Source: Spirochaetaceae bacterium (GTDB lineage: Bacteria > Spirochaetota > Spirochaetia > Treponematales > Treponemataceae). Taken from it: a DNA stretch of 7,056 nt. The notes beneath the pieces are model-generated. The model was not told the DNA's origin and did no database searches. It saw only the letters and a program-made list of their open reading frames with translations. Position 1 is the first letter of the stretch. Each line of letters begins with the position of its first letter. Position numbers and translations under genes: made by a program. The stretch spans positions 1-7,056 of the forward strand of contig JAITWB010000193.1 of NCBI GenBank assembly GCA_031285525.1. Reading direction: 5' to 3'. Below are positions 1 to 6,366 of this stretch, one piece after another.

Positions 1-18
1 CCGATCCCAAAAGCAAGG

Positions 19-585
19 TCATACGCCCTTTCTCATATCCTTCAAGTTATACTCGGTTAGTTTCATCCCGCTGAACTCAACGATGCAGCCCTTTCCTGTG
101 GGAGACTGAGCGAGGAAGCCGACCTTCACAACAGGTTTCATCTTGAGGCTGAAATAGCGGACCATATTCCACTTCTTCCCATTCTCTGAATAGTGAAGCG
201 CCCAGTTATCACCTTTCCGGCAGAGCTGGAGCCACACTTCCTCTTTGCCCTCCAGGGACTCGCCGTTGCAGTCATCGGAAACCTTGTCGGTGACGACAGA
301 CACTGCCGAGGGATAACCGAGATCGCTAAGCTCAAAGGCGAATTTTACCCACTTTTTGGCGGTGTCATACACAAACAGCGCTCCGGCATCAAAGGTTTTG
401 GCAAATGCAGGCTTTACCTTTGCCCGCATGACAAAATCCCCCTCCTGTTTCTCATAACAGAAGGGCGCATTGGCAGGTGCATTTCCCGTATTCATATCGA
501 TAAAATAGTCGGTTTTCCCCGGCGCCTCAATTACTACAGAACCCTTTCCCTCGGAAAGGATCTTCGGATCGTTCATGGAAAGCAT
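19..585 (-). CDS. DUF1349 family protein (concanavalin-like fold)
   Basis: The product is about 188 residues, close to the usual length of the DUF1349 family (bacterial relatives of the yeast REE1 'regulation of enolase' protein), which adopts a concanavalin-like beta-sandwich. The pattern that suggests this is an early aromatic/acidic stretch ([10 protein letters not shown]), then GDFVMRAKV, then DAGALFVYD followed by WVKFAFEL, then [13 protein letters not shown], and a late WNMVRYFSL strand. There is no signal peptide or membrane segment, so it should be cytoplasmic. Three in-frame ATGs lie at 591, 585 and 576. I chose 585 because the AAAGGAG at 594-600 is 8 bases away from it, but only 2 from the first ATG. 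The gene is divergent from nagB, which hints at a carbohydrate-related role, but no catalytic residues can be named. The molecular function of bacterial members is not known to me. Confidence 0.82.
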   Translation of the reverse strand: MLSMNDPKILSEGKGSVVIEAPGKTDYFIDMNTGNAPANAPFCYEKQEGDFVMRAKVKPAFAKTFDAGALFVYDTAKKWVKFAFELSDLGYPSAVSVVTDKVSDDCNGESLEGKEEVWLQLCRKGDNWALHYSENGKKWNMVRYFSLKMKPVVKVGFLAQSPTGKGCIVEFSGMKLTEYNLKDMRKGV

Positions 586-593
586 CAGCATGT

Positions 594-600
594 CTCCTTT
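594..600 (-). promoter_or_regulatory. Ribosome binding site of the DUF1349 gene
   Basis: On the minus strand the sequence reads AAAGGAG. It is 8 bases from the ATG at 585 and only 2 from the ATG at 591, so it decides the start in favour of 585. Confidence 0.65.
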
Positions 601-602
601 AA

Positions 603-617
603 GATATAGTCTCTATC
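603..617. repeat. Imperfect 15-base palindrome, possible operator
   Basis: The plus strand reads GATATAGTCTCTATC, which matches its own reverse complement at 12 of 15 positions. It lies just downstream of the likely -10 element of the DUF1349 gene and upstream of its Shine-Dalgarno sequence, where a repressor could act. No second copy is seen in the window and no regulator gene is adjacent, so an operator role is only inferred. Confidence 0.25.
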
Positions 618-618
618 A

Positions 619-647
619 ATCATATACCGAGACTCCCCTCTCTGCAA
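619..647 (-). promoter_or_regulatory. Likely sigma-70 promoter of the DUF1349 gene
   Basis: On the minus strand, TTGCAG (642-647) is followed after exactly 17 bases by TATGAT (619-624). The -10 matches the consensus at 5 of 6 positions, the -35 at 3 of 6. Transcription would begin near 612, giving a leader of roughly 27 bases that includes the near-palindrome and the Shine-Dalgarno sequence. Confidence 0.5.
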
Positions 648-664
648 GAGATTTCCCTTTTGCA

Positions 665-694
665 CTATCAAAACAAACCATTTCACTGTATAAT
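665..694 (+). promoter_or_regulatory. Likely promoter of nagB
   Basis: A perfect -10 hexamer TATAAT lies at 689-694. The best -35 at an allowed distance is weak: CTATCA at 665-670, with an 18-base spacer and 3 of 6 matches. A better looking TTGCAC at 660-665 is 23 bases away and too far. A weak -35 next to a perfect -10 would suit an activated or regulated promoter, which fits an inducible amino-sugar gene, but no operator can be named. Transcription would start near 701. Confidence 0.5.
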
Positions 695-720
695 AAAAGA
701 CGTAATTTTGTACTATTCAG

Positions 721-725
721 AGGAG
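721..725 (+). promoter_or_regulatory. Ribosome binding site of nagB
   Basis: AGGAG, preceded by AG, sits 5 bases before the ATG at 731. It fixes the nagB start there, even though the reading frame stays open further upstream into the divergent gene. Confidence 0.8.
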
Positions 726-730
726 TTTGT

Positions 731-1522
731 ATGCGTTTAGTAATTCGTCCTGATTATACGGCTTGTTCCGTATGGGCGGCAAATTATATTGCCAGCAAGA
801 TCACCGCTTTTAACCCCACACCGCAGAAGCCGTTTGTACTGGGGCTTCCCACCGGTTCGACCCCCCTGGGAACCTACAAGGAGCTTATCCGTCTATATAA
901 GGCCGGGAAAGTCTCTTTTGCCAACGTGGTAACCTTCAACATGGATGAATATGTCGGCCTCGCCGAAGATCATCCCCAGAGCTACCACCGCTTTATGTGG
1001 GACAATTTCTTCTCCCATGTAGACATAAAGAAGGAAAACGTCCATATCCTCAACGGAATGGCGCCGGATCTGACCGCTGAATGTGCGGCATACGAGAAGG
1101 CCATCGTCGATGCAGGGGGAATAAACCTCTTCCTCGGCGGCGTCGGCGTAGACGGGCACATCGCCTTCAACGAACCCGGTTCTTCCCTGGCATCTCGGAC
1201 ACGGGTAAAAACCCTTACCCAGGAAACCAAAGTGGTAAACTCCCGCTTCTTCGGCGGCGATATGTCACAGGTTCCCAGCACCTCCCTCACTGTCGGCGTT
1301 GGAACCATCACCGACTCCCAGGAAGTCCTCATTCTGGTGACCGGACATAACAAGGCTCATGCCCTCAAACACGCTGTTGAAGAAGGCATCTCCCAGATGT
1401 GGACCATCAGCGTCCTCCAACTCCACAAAAGCGCCGTTCTCATCGCCGATGAAGATGCCACTGACGAGCTGAAGGTAGGCACGGTGAGATACTTCAAGGA
1501 TATCGAGGGGATTGCAGAGTAA
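731..1522 (+). CDS. nagB: Glucosamine-6-phosphate deaminase NagB
   Basis: This enzyme converts glucosamine 6-phosphate to fructose 6-phosphate and ammonia, feeding amino sugars into glycolysis in the cytoplasm. The product is 263 residues, against 266 in E. coli NagB, and the two align without shifts in numbering. Visible motifs are the phosphate-binding LGLPTGSTP (38-45), [10 protein letters not shown] with Asp72, and [14 protein letters not shown] with Asp141, His143 and Glu148, the known catalytic residues. [13 protein letters not shown] keeps Ser151, Arg158, Lys160 and Thr161, and Tyr254 is present. These are the residues that bind N-acetylglucosamine 6-phosphate in the allosteric E. coli hexamer, so I infer allosteric activation here too. 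The start follows the AGGAG at 721-725. No nagA, nagE or regulator is next to it in this window. Its last 29 bases overlap the convergent editing gene. Confidence 0.97.
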   Translation: MRLVIRPDYTACSVWAANYIASKITAFNPTPQKPFVLGLPTGSTPLGTYKELIRLYKAGKVSFANVVTFNMDEYVGLAEDHPQSYHRFMWDNFFSHVDIKKENVHILNGMAPDLTAECAAYEKAIVDAGGINLFLGGVGVDGHIAFNEPGSSLASRTRVKTLTQETKVVNSRFFGGDMSQVPSTSLTVGVGTITDSQEVLILVTGHNKAHALKHAVEEGISQMWTISVLQLHKSAVLIADEDATDELKVGTVRYFKDIEGIAE

Positions 1523-2495
1523 GCAGCTCCATACATGCAAGGCGGCACCTTTCCAGCTCCTCCGGGGAATCAAATACGCCCCGGATGAGTGAAGGTCCGC
1601 CGCCGCCCTTGCCTTTATTTGCAGAAAAGACTGGAAGCAGCAGTTCCTTCAGATTGCAGGGGCTGTTCTTCGGGGCAGTGCAGATGAGGGTAAGCGAGGG
1701 GATGCTTGCAAAAATCGCCGGAACTGCCAGCTTGAGAGAACACTCCTTCGCTGCGAGGAGAACCGTTTCTGCGTCAGCGGTTTCGTAGGAGCGGGAGGCA
1801 ACAGCCTGTCCTCCTGCGGCGGTTTGGGCTGCAATAGTTTCCCTGAATGATCGTACTTCCCCTGCAATCCAGAGGACGGTCAGGTTTTTGAGCTTTTTTT
1901 CCAGTTCCGCAGTGTGAGCCATGAGGGTAGTCACCCTGCCGGGAAGCTCCGGGGGACTGATTTCAAGGATTGCCGCCGCTTCCACCAGGGTATCCCTGAC
2001 GGCGCTGTCAAAGTCCCAGGCATCGTGTCCTGCGCTAAAATATATCCGTGTCATTCCCTTGTATTTTTCCCAGCCTGAAATACGCAGGAGTCTAATCCTG
2101 CCGAGGGAAGACAGATGATCGCCGCTGCAGGGGGAGAAGTCGATTCCCTGAATTTCTACAATCCTGACCACCTCTGCATCCTCGGGAGGTTTACGCCTGA
2201 GAGGAAAGGAAGAGAGGTCTTCCGGCGGGCAGAGATGGATGATTATCGGAAAATCCGCCTCTATGGCAGACTGTACAGTTTCTTCCGCCCTTCGAGCCAT
2301 TTCAGGAGTGAAATCAGCGGTGTCCACATCGATGGTATTGCCTGAGGTTCCCAGGTGCATCGATACGGTGGGGACTACAAAGAGTTCCCAGAGCACTGCC
2401 GAAAGAAGGTGTTGGGCGGTATGATTGAGAGCGGCGCTATGAACAGCGCTGCCGTGCTCGGCGCTGTAACCAGCGGAGCCGTTGTTATCTTCCAT
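1494..2495 (-). CDS. Alanyl-tRNA editing protein, AlaX type with DHHA1 domain
   Basis: The product (333 residues) should hydrolyse tRNA(Ala) mischarged with serine or glycine, in trans to alanyl-tRNA synthetase. The zinc and active-site signature is complete: His25 and His29 in HTAQH, and Cys123 and His127 in CSGDH, matching the HxxxH/CxxxH pair of the AlaRS editing domain. [20 protein letters not shown] (134-153) follows as in family members. Residues 186-206 look like a short coiled-coil linker, and a DHHA1 domain ends with the glycine-rich [13 protein letters not shown] (294-306). Unlike AlaX-L proteins, which carry an N-terminal OB-like barrel of roughly 90 residues, this one begins only 24 residues before HxxxH, as in short archaeal AlaX. 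It follows the patatin gene by 6 bases, in the same frame, with only a weak AGGGA upstream, so translation is probably coupled. The family call is firm; substrate choice is inferred. Confidence 0.88.
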   Translation of the reverse strand: MEDNNGSAGYSAEHGSAVHSAALNHTAQHLLSAVLWELFVVPTVSMHLGTSGNTIDVDTADFTPEMARRAEETVQSAIEADFPIIIHLCPPEDLSSFPLRRKPPEDAEVVRIVEIQGIDFSPCSGDHLSSLGRIRLLRISGWEKYKGMTRIYFSAGHDAWDFDSAVRDTLVEAAAILEISPPELPGRVTTLMAHTAELEKKLKNLTVLWIAGEVRSFRETIAAQTAAGGQAVASRSYETADAETVLLAAKECSLKLAVPAIFASIPSLTLICTAPKNSPCNLKELLLPVFSANKGKGGGGPSLIRGVFDSPEELERCRLACMELLTLQSPRYP

Positions 2496-2501
2496 AAATG
2501 A

Positions 2502-3377
2502 CTACTTCCCTAAACTGCGCATCATCGACTCGGCAACCGGAAGCGCATCGGCATAGCCGAGGTTGAATTTATAGTCAAAGTGACTGCCGTCGAAATCCAG
2601 GGTCGCATCCTTGAAAGAACCGAAGCTTTTTTCCGGCCGCACCACAGAGATATTGCATCCCGCCTGACGGAAAGCCGCAACGTTGGCAGGCTCCCGGTCA
2701 TAGAGGGTCACCACGAGGATGTCCGTGTACCCTGCATCGGCAAGGGGTTGAATGGGATGCACCTCCCAGAGACCGCCGTCGTAACAGCTTACTCCGTCGA
2801 TGAGCATGGCAGGATAGACTCCGGGCATGGCACAGGAAGCGATAAGGGCTGCGTAGAGCTCCTCCGCCGAAGAAAGCTCTCCCTTGGTTATATACCTCGG
2901 TGTTCCGAACTGTTCGTTTCTAAAAAACTTGAAGAACGCCTTGAGATGCTCCGGACGGTTCCGCTTATTCATGATACCCGTAACGGCGGTATACAGCTCG
3001 GTGGAATTACTCTTTAGTTTGTCGAAGTCGCAGTACCGCATCATGGTTTCCAGCAGTCCCAGCCACGACCACATCCCGAAACTCAAGCTTCGCCGGGGCT
3101 GCATACGCTTATCGACGGCTTTAACCGCTTTGGGGAGAGAGGGGATGTTTCTTCGGGGAAACAGAACCGTTTCCCGTTTAAGATTGCTCCATATTTCGTA
3201 GAGCGACTCGTAATCCCCTTGGGCAAACATGACCGCCGTCAGCGCGCCTACGGAACAGCCGGAGACTGCGGAAAACGAGCTCTCCAGCCCTGCGTCCCGT
3301 ATAGCCTTCCACACGCCTACCTGATATGCCCCCCGTCCGCCGCCGCCTCCGAATACGATACCGATTTTTCTATCCAT
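2502..3377 (-). CDS. Patatin-like phospholipase family protein
   Basis: This is a 291-residue serine hydrolase of the patatin family, which uses a Ser-Asp dyad to cleave acyl groups from lipids. The N-terminal IGIVFGGGGGRGAYQVGV (5-22) supplies the oxyanion-hole glycines. GCSVG (40-44) is the GxSxG nucleophile elbow with Ser42. SCAMPGVYPAMLIDG (181-195) leads to YDGG (199-202), giving Asp200 as the catalytic aspartate. The usual asparagine-proline after the DGG is replaced by EVHPIQPL. There is no signal peptide or transmembrane segment, so it is probably cytoplasmic or peripheral at the inner membrane. The start at 3377 has GGAG at 3385-3388, 7 bases away. It is the first gene of a leftward operon with the editing protein, behind a strong promoter. 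The natural lipid substrate cannot be told from sequence. Confidence 0.93.
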   Translation of the reverse strand: MDRKIGIVFGGGGGRGAYQVGVWKAIRDAGLESSFSAVSGCSVGALTAVMFAQGDYESLYEIWSNLKRETVLFPRRNIPSLPKAVKAVDKRMQPRRSLSFGMWSWLGLLETMMRYCDFDKLKSNSTELYTAVTGIMNKRNRPEHLKAFFKFFRNEQFGTPRYITKGELSSAEELYAALIASCAMPGVYPAMLIDGVSCYDGGLWEVHPIQPLADAGYTDILVVTLYDREPANVAAFRQAGCNISVVRPEKSFGSFKDATLDFDGSHFDYKFNLGYADALPVAESMMRSLGK

Positions 3378-3405
3378 TAATGTACTCCATTAGACTCAGG
3401 TCTTG

Positions 3406-3434
3406 ATCATAGGATAATCATTTCATCTTGTCAA
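3406..3434 (-). promoter_or_regulatory. Strong sigma-70 promoter of the patatin-AlaX operon
   Basis: On the minus strand, a perfect -35 TTGACA (3429-3434) and a -10 TATGAT (3406-3411, 5 of 6 matches) are separated by exactly 17 bases. Transcription would start near 3399, leaving a leader of about 22 bases with the GGAG Shine-Dalgarno. This is the best promoter in the window and suggests constitutive expression. Confidence 0.75.
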
Positions 3435-3456
3435 ATACCGAATAATAGCCGATTAT
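3428..3456 (+). promoter_or_regulatory. Possible promoter for the FN3/TPR gene, leaderless start
   Basis: TTGTCA (3428-3433) and GATTAT (3451-3456) are spaced by 17 bases and would start transcription at about 3463, the A of the start codon. TTGTCAA is the reverse complement of TTGACAA, so this -35 overlaps the -35 of the divergent operon. A competing -10, TATAAC at 3454-3459, would have a 20-base spacer. Each element is a modest match, so this is a tentative call. Confidence 0.35.
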
Positions 3457-3462
3457 AACAAT

Positions 3463-4683
3463 ATGAATAGAAAACGCTCTCCGGAACAAAGTTCCGCACC
3501 GGAACTTCGTTCCGCCTGGTTTTGCCTCCTTCTCCTCTTTTTTTCCATGACCCTCTATGGGCAGCAGACCGTATCAGGTCTCACCGCCCGGGAAGAGGAA
3601 GATACAATAATACTCAACTGGACTCCCCCTGCGGCTCCGGTTCACACATACCGCATCCTCAGATCGTCGAGCCCCATCAGCTCCCTCGACACAGAAACCC
3701 TTCCGGTTCTTGCCACCCTTCAGGGAACCATTCCAGAGACCGAGGCGGAATATATCGACACACCTGATTCACCAGGAGAATTCTATTACGCTGTACTGGT
3801 TGAGGATGCAGACGGAACGGTAAACGGCACGATCATTCCTTCCCTCAATGCCACCGTAACCGGAATCATTTCAACAAAGCGGGAAGAACCCATCCCGGAA
3901 CCCGCTGTTATCACCCGATTAACCGCCATCGTTCAGGAGGAGACGGTCATTCTCACCTGGCAAAGCGTCCCCAGAGGAAGGCAGCTCGTGATGTACCGCT
4001 CTACCATCCCCTTTACCGACATGGCAAGCCTCAGCTCCGCCATAATCGTCGGCACCTTCTCTGATGCCGGGGGACCCTACATAGACTACCCCATTCCGGA
4101 AGTTCCCTACTACTATGCCCTTGCGGACGAACAGCTTATCAGAACCGGAGAGATAACCTTTCTCCCGGAGGAAACCACCACCTCTCTGGCTGTCTCCGTT
4201 GCGGCGAGCACCGTTCCCGCCGCTTCCCGAACGATGCTCTCGGTGCGTCCTATCCCGCTCCCCTTTCTGAACATCCTCCCCCGCCGGGAGACGGCGGATA
4301 TCTTTTCCCCTGACGTCATAGCGATGCTCACGGAGTTGTCCGATTTCACGGAACAGAAACCCCGTTCAATACCCCCAGAACCATGGCTTTTCCCCGGAGA
4401 CACCACCCCTGATTCAGGCGGTGAGCGGTACGCACTCTCTCAGATTATCAACGGCTCCTTCGCTACCGGAAAATGGGAAACCGCAGAGGCTGAACTGACC
4501 AGCTTCCTTTCCATCAGAAGATCCGCTGAGATAACCGCCAAAGTGAACTTCTACCTTGGGGAAAGCTACTATTATATGGGTCTCTACGAAAAAGCGCTCT
4601 TCAAATTCCTCCTTACCCGGGACAGCTACTATTCCCTCGCCCGGATATGGATACAGCATACGTTGGCAAAGATGACGGAGTAA
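3463..4683 (+). CDS. Exported protein with two FN3-like repeats and TPR-like C-terminus
   Basis: I do not recognise a named gene. The 406-residue product starts with a charged segment and a hydrophobic stretch (about 18-32, FCLLLLFFSMTLYG), a likely Sec signal peptide cleaved near residue 33. Two fibronectin-type-III-like repeats follow, at about 38-135 and 150-247. Each opens with a 'LTA...ILxW' strand (IILNWTPP; VILTWQSV), then an 'YRILRSS' or 'VMYRST' strand and an 'EFYYAVL' or 'PYYYAL' strand. A proline-rich linker (260-320) leads to a helical tail at 326-395 resembling one to two TPR units (YLGESYYYMGLYEKALFKFL). This layout suggests a periplasmic or surface scaffold. The ATG at 3463 has no Shine-Dalgarno, and the only in-frame open sequence upstream, back to the TAA at 3415, offers no better start. 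The gene lies 30 bases before the hydrolase gene, probably in one transcript. Confidence 0.8.
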   Translation: MNRKRSPEQSSAPELRSAWFCLLLLFFSMTLYGQQTVSGLTAREEEDTIILNWTPPAAPVHTYRILRSSSPISSLDTETLPVLATLQGTIPETEAEYIDTPDSPGEFYYAVLVEDADGTVNGTIIPSLNATVTGIISTKREEPIPEPAVITRLTAIVQEETVILTWQSVPRGRQLVMYRSTIPFTDMASLSSAIIVGTFSDAGGPYIDYPIPEVPYYYALADEQLIRTGEITFLPEETTTSLAVSVAASTVPAASRTMLSVRPIPLPFLNILPRRETADIFSPDVIAMLTELSDFTEQKPRSIPPEPWLFPGDTTPDSGGERYALSQIINGSFATGKWETAEAELTSFLSIRRSAEITAKVNFYLGESYYYMGLYEKALFKFLLTRDSYYSLARIWIQHTLAKMTE

Positions 4684-4713
4684 GGCATCAAGAAAATATA
4701 CAGGAGCGGTAAA

Positions 4714-5595
4714 ATGAAACACCGAATCGCAGGAGGACTTATGTTATTCGCATTAAGTATGTACGGAACTGTTTTCGCCGCAGGTACGAACGTGTTTACC
4801 TACACCGTGGGGGACTGCGAAGTGAGCGTCCTTGTCGAAAACAGCTCACGGAGCAACACTTCCCGGCTTATCGGAGCCGACGAAGCAACGCTGAAAAAGT
4901 ACCTTCCCGACGGAACCTATGCCACGGCAACCAACGCCTTTCTGGTCAAAACCCCAAAGCAGATTATCCTCGTTGATACCGGTTTCGGCACCAACCTCTT
5001 TCAGAATATGCAGACCCTGGGAGTCACTCCGGATGCGGTCGATGCAGTATTGATGACCCATATGCACGGCGACCACATCGGCGGTCTCCAGCGCGACGGG
5101 AAGCCTCTCTTCCCCAAGGCGGATGTGTATCTGGCGGAACAGGAACTGCGCTTTTGGAGCAATGCCGAGAACGTGAAAGCGGCTCTGGCGCCCTATGGGG
5201 AGCGGGTAAAAACCTTTGCGCCCGCAACTATCGGCGCTGTTTCGCAAGAGCTTCTTCCAGCCATTACAGCGATAGCGGCATTCGGGCATACTCCGGGGCA
5301 TACAGTATATACGGTGGGTTCTAAAGGCAAGTCGCTGCTCATCTGGGGAGATCTGGTTCATGCCATGGAGATACAGATCCCCGTTCCCGAGGTGTCCATC
5401 AACTTCGACACAGACCCTGTCATGGCGGCGGCAACCCGCAAGACCATACTGGAATATGTTGCCGCCAATGGGATACCGGTTGCAGGGATGCATCTGGTAT
5501 ATCCCGGAATCGGCACGATTAAGGAAGTTTCTGGGGGAAGTGACTCCTTACAGAGCGGCTCTATGAAGAGCTTTCACTTTACCCCTGCTGAATGA
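4714..5595 (+). CDS. Exported metallo-beta-lactamase-fold hydrolase
   Basis: The 293-residue product has a clear Sec signal peptide (hydrophobic 7-22, AxA-type end TVFAAG), so it acts in the periplasm or outside the cell. The MBL metal site is complete: HMHGDH (116-121, His116, His118, Asp120, His121), His196 in GHTPGH (191-196), Asp213 in WGDLVH and His260 in AGMHL. LVDTGFG (87-93) is the usual strand before the active site. The C-terminal FDTDPVMAAATRKTIL and GMHLVYPGIG pattern is typical of the group containing methyl parathion hydrolase and some N-acyl-homoserine lactonases. Substrates in that group vary widely, so a lactonase, esterase or phosphotriesterase activity is possible but not assigned. 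The start follows AGGAG at 4702-4706 with a 7-base spacer. It is probably co-transcribed with the preceding FN3/TPR gene. No intrinsic terminator in its own direction is seen after the stop. Confidence 0.9.
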   Translation: MKHRIAGGLMLFALSMYGTVFAAGTNVFTYTVGDCEVSVLVENSSRSNTSRLIGADEATLKKYLPDGTYATATNAFLVKTPKQIILVDTGFGTNLFQNMQTLGVTPDAVDAVLMTHMHGDHIGGLQRDGKPLFPKADVYLAEQELRFWSNAENVKAALAPYGERVKTFAPATIGAVSQELLPAITAIAAFGHTPGHTVYTVGSKGKSLLIWGDLVHAMEIQIPVPEVSINFDTDPVMAAATRKTILEYVAANGIPVAGMHLVYPGIGTIKEVSGGSDSLQSGSMKSFHFTPAE

Positions 5596-5620
5596 GCTGT
5601 TTCGAATAGGGTTCGTAGAT

Positions 5621-5660
5621 AAAAAAACACTGATGTATGCACTCGGTAGACATCAGTGTT
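5621..5660 (-). terminator. Intrinsic terminator of the PepSY gene
   Basis: A perfect 11-bp stem (5626-5636 paired with 5650-5660, AACACTGATGT and its complement) with a 13-base loop is followed on the minus strand by a run of seven T's reaching 5621 (the first two pair into the stem). It begins 25 bases after the PepSY stop codon. On the plus strand no T run follows the stem, so it should not serve the convergent hydrolase gene. Confidence 0.88.
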
Positions 5661-5685
5661 CTCTGAACCAGTACCAGATTCTGTG

Positions 5686-6231
5686 TTATCTCATCTGCTT
5701 GGTAAATGCGAGAATGGCGCCGGTAGCGCGTTCCACTTCAACGGAGTACAGATAGTCAGCGTCTCTGATATGTACTTTGTAGACGGTGGCTTCAATGTCG
5801 CTGTCCCGTTCGATTCGGTACACAGTACCGCTACCTGCTTTCTCAAGGGCAATAACTTCGGCATCTTCCTGATAAATCGGACCGCTTCCTGTGGCCGACT
5901 GGTCTTGGCCGACCCGAAGGGGTCTTTCGGTGAATTCCAGCACAGCGCCGTCTTCTGCGTTCATCTCGAATGAATAGCGCAGTGTGTCGTTGACGATGTT
6001 GACCTCATAAAAGGACATTGCGCCGTCTTTCTCCAGCTTCGAGCTTACGAGTATTCCGTCTGCAACCTGACCGAGGGCGATTTCTTCGGCCTTTTCGATA
6101 CCGATTAAACCGTTCAGCGCATTGGAGACCGATTCCGCAGCAGCAGGCGCTCCTTGAGTCTGCGCAAACGCCAAACCGGAGAATAAACAAATACACCCGA
6201 TTACTGCGACCAACTTTCTTACAAAAATCAT
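5686..6231 (-). CDS. Exported protein with two PepSY-like domains
   Basis: The 181-residue product has a signal peptide (MIFVRKLVAV start, hydrophobic to 20, cleavage after AFA at about 23), so it is exported. After a short alanine-rich spacer come two repeats with the PepSY pattern. At about 44-102, IGIEKAEEIAL is followed by FYEVNIVNDTLRYSFEMNAE and DGAVLEF. At about 119-176, YQEDAEVIALEKA is followed by VYKVHIRDADYLYSVEVE and TGAILAF. PepSY domains often act as peptidase inhibitors or propeptide-like modules at the cell envelope; the partner here is unknown. I chose the ATG at 6231 because AGGAGG lies 6 bases upstream. An in-frame TTG at 6246 would place the Shine-Dalgarno inside the coding sequence. 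It stands alone between the ffh spacer and a strong terminator, so it is probably a single-gene unit or a readthrough partner of ffh. Confidence 0.85.
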   Translation of the reverse strand: MIFVRKLVAVIGCICLFSGLAFAQTQGAPAAAESVSNALNGLIGIEKAEEIALGQVADGILVSSKLEKDGAMSFYEVNIVNDTLRYSFEMNAEDGAVLEFTERPLRVGQDQSATGSGPIYQEDAEVIALEKAGSGTVYRIERDSDIEATVYKVHIRDADYLYSVEVERATGAILAFTKQMR

Positions 6232-6237
6232 AACATA

Positions 6238-6243
6238 CCTCCT
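6238..6243 (-). promoter_or_regulatory. Ribosome binding site of the PepSY gene
   Basis: The minus strand carries a full-consensus AGGAGG, 6 bases before the ATG at 6231. It rules out the upstream in-frame TTG at 6246 and an out-of-frame ATG at 6236. Confidence 0.85.
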
Positions 6244-6265
6244 CAAAAGACTTTGCGGAAATCAG

Positions 6266-6293
6266 GGAATACCTCACTTCCTTACATTATCAA
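6266..6293 (-). promoter_or_regulatory. Weak candidate promoter of the PepSY gene
   Basis: TTGATA (6288-6293, 5 of 6 matches) and TATTCC (6266-6271, 3 of 6) are separated by 16 bases on the minus strand. This is the best pair I can find between the stem-loop and the ribosome binding site. The poor -10 leaves open that the gene is read from ffh or from a different sigma factor. Confidence 0.25.
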
Positions 6294-6314
6294 GAGTAGT
6301 ATGTTTACTCATGT

Positions 6315-6344
6315 GATTGCAAAATTTTCTGCAATTTTGCAATC
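6315..6344. other. Perfect 11-bp stem-loop between ffh and the PepSY gene
   Basis: GATTGCAAAAT at 6315-6325 pairs perfectly with ATTTTGCAATC at 6334-6344 around an 8-base loop that itself contains TGCA. It begins 22 bases after the ffh stop codon. On the minus strand (the direction of ffh) the stem is not followed by T's, so it is not a classic ffh terminator. On the plus strand it is followed by TTTTCT, but no plus-strand gene lies upstream. The repeated TTGCAA-like half-sites would also fit a protein binding site. Its role is undetermined: mRNA 3'-end stabiliser, operator or weak terminator. Confidence 0.5.
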
Positions 6345-6366
6345 TTTTCTCTGTAAATAAGCAGTT

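Noticed and set aside
575..730. Upstream in-frame extension of nagB adding about 52 residues
   Set aside because: It overlaps the divergent DUF1349 gene and the promoter region, has no homology to NagB, and the ATG at 731 has a good Shine-Dalgarno and gives the family's normal N-terminus.
1561..1585. Stem TCCGGGG/CCCCGGA downstream of nagB as a terminator
   Set aside because: The stem is only 7 bp with an 11-base loop, no T run follows on either strand, and it lies within the editing protein's coding sequence where it encodes conserved-looking residues.
2580..3017. Plus-strand open frame of 145 codons opposite the patatin gene
   Set aside because: It is antisense to a gene with clear catalytic motifs, has no ribosome binding site worth noting, and shows no recognisable domain.
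4846..5493. Long open frame of 215 codons on the minus strand
   Set aside because: It lies entirely inside the MBL hydrolase gene on the opposite strand, has no recognisable motifs, and is best explained as a shadow of that gene.
5596..5620. CGAA/TTCG short inverted repeat after the MBL hydrolase stop as its terminator
   Set aside because: The stem is only about 4 bp and is followed by an A run rather than T's on the plus strand.
6232..6246. TTG start at 6246 for the PepSY protein
   Set aside because: It would put AGGAGG inside the coding sequence; the ATG at 6231 is correctly spaced from that site and begins a normal signal peptide.
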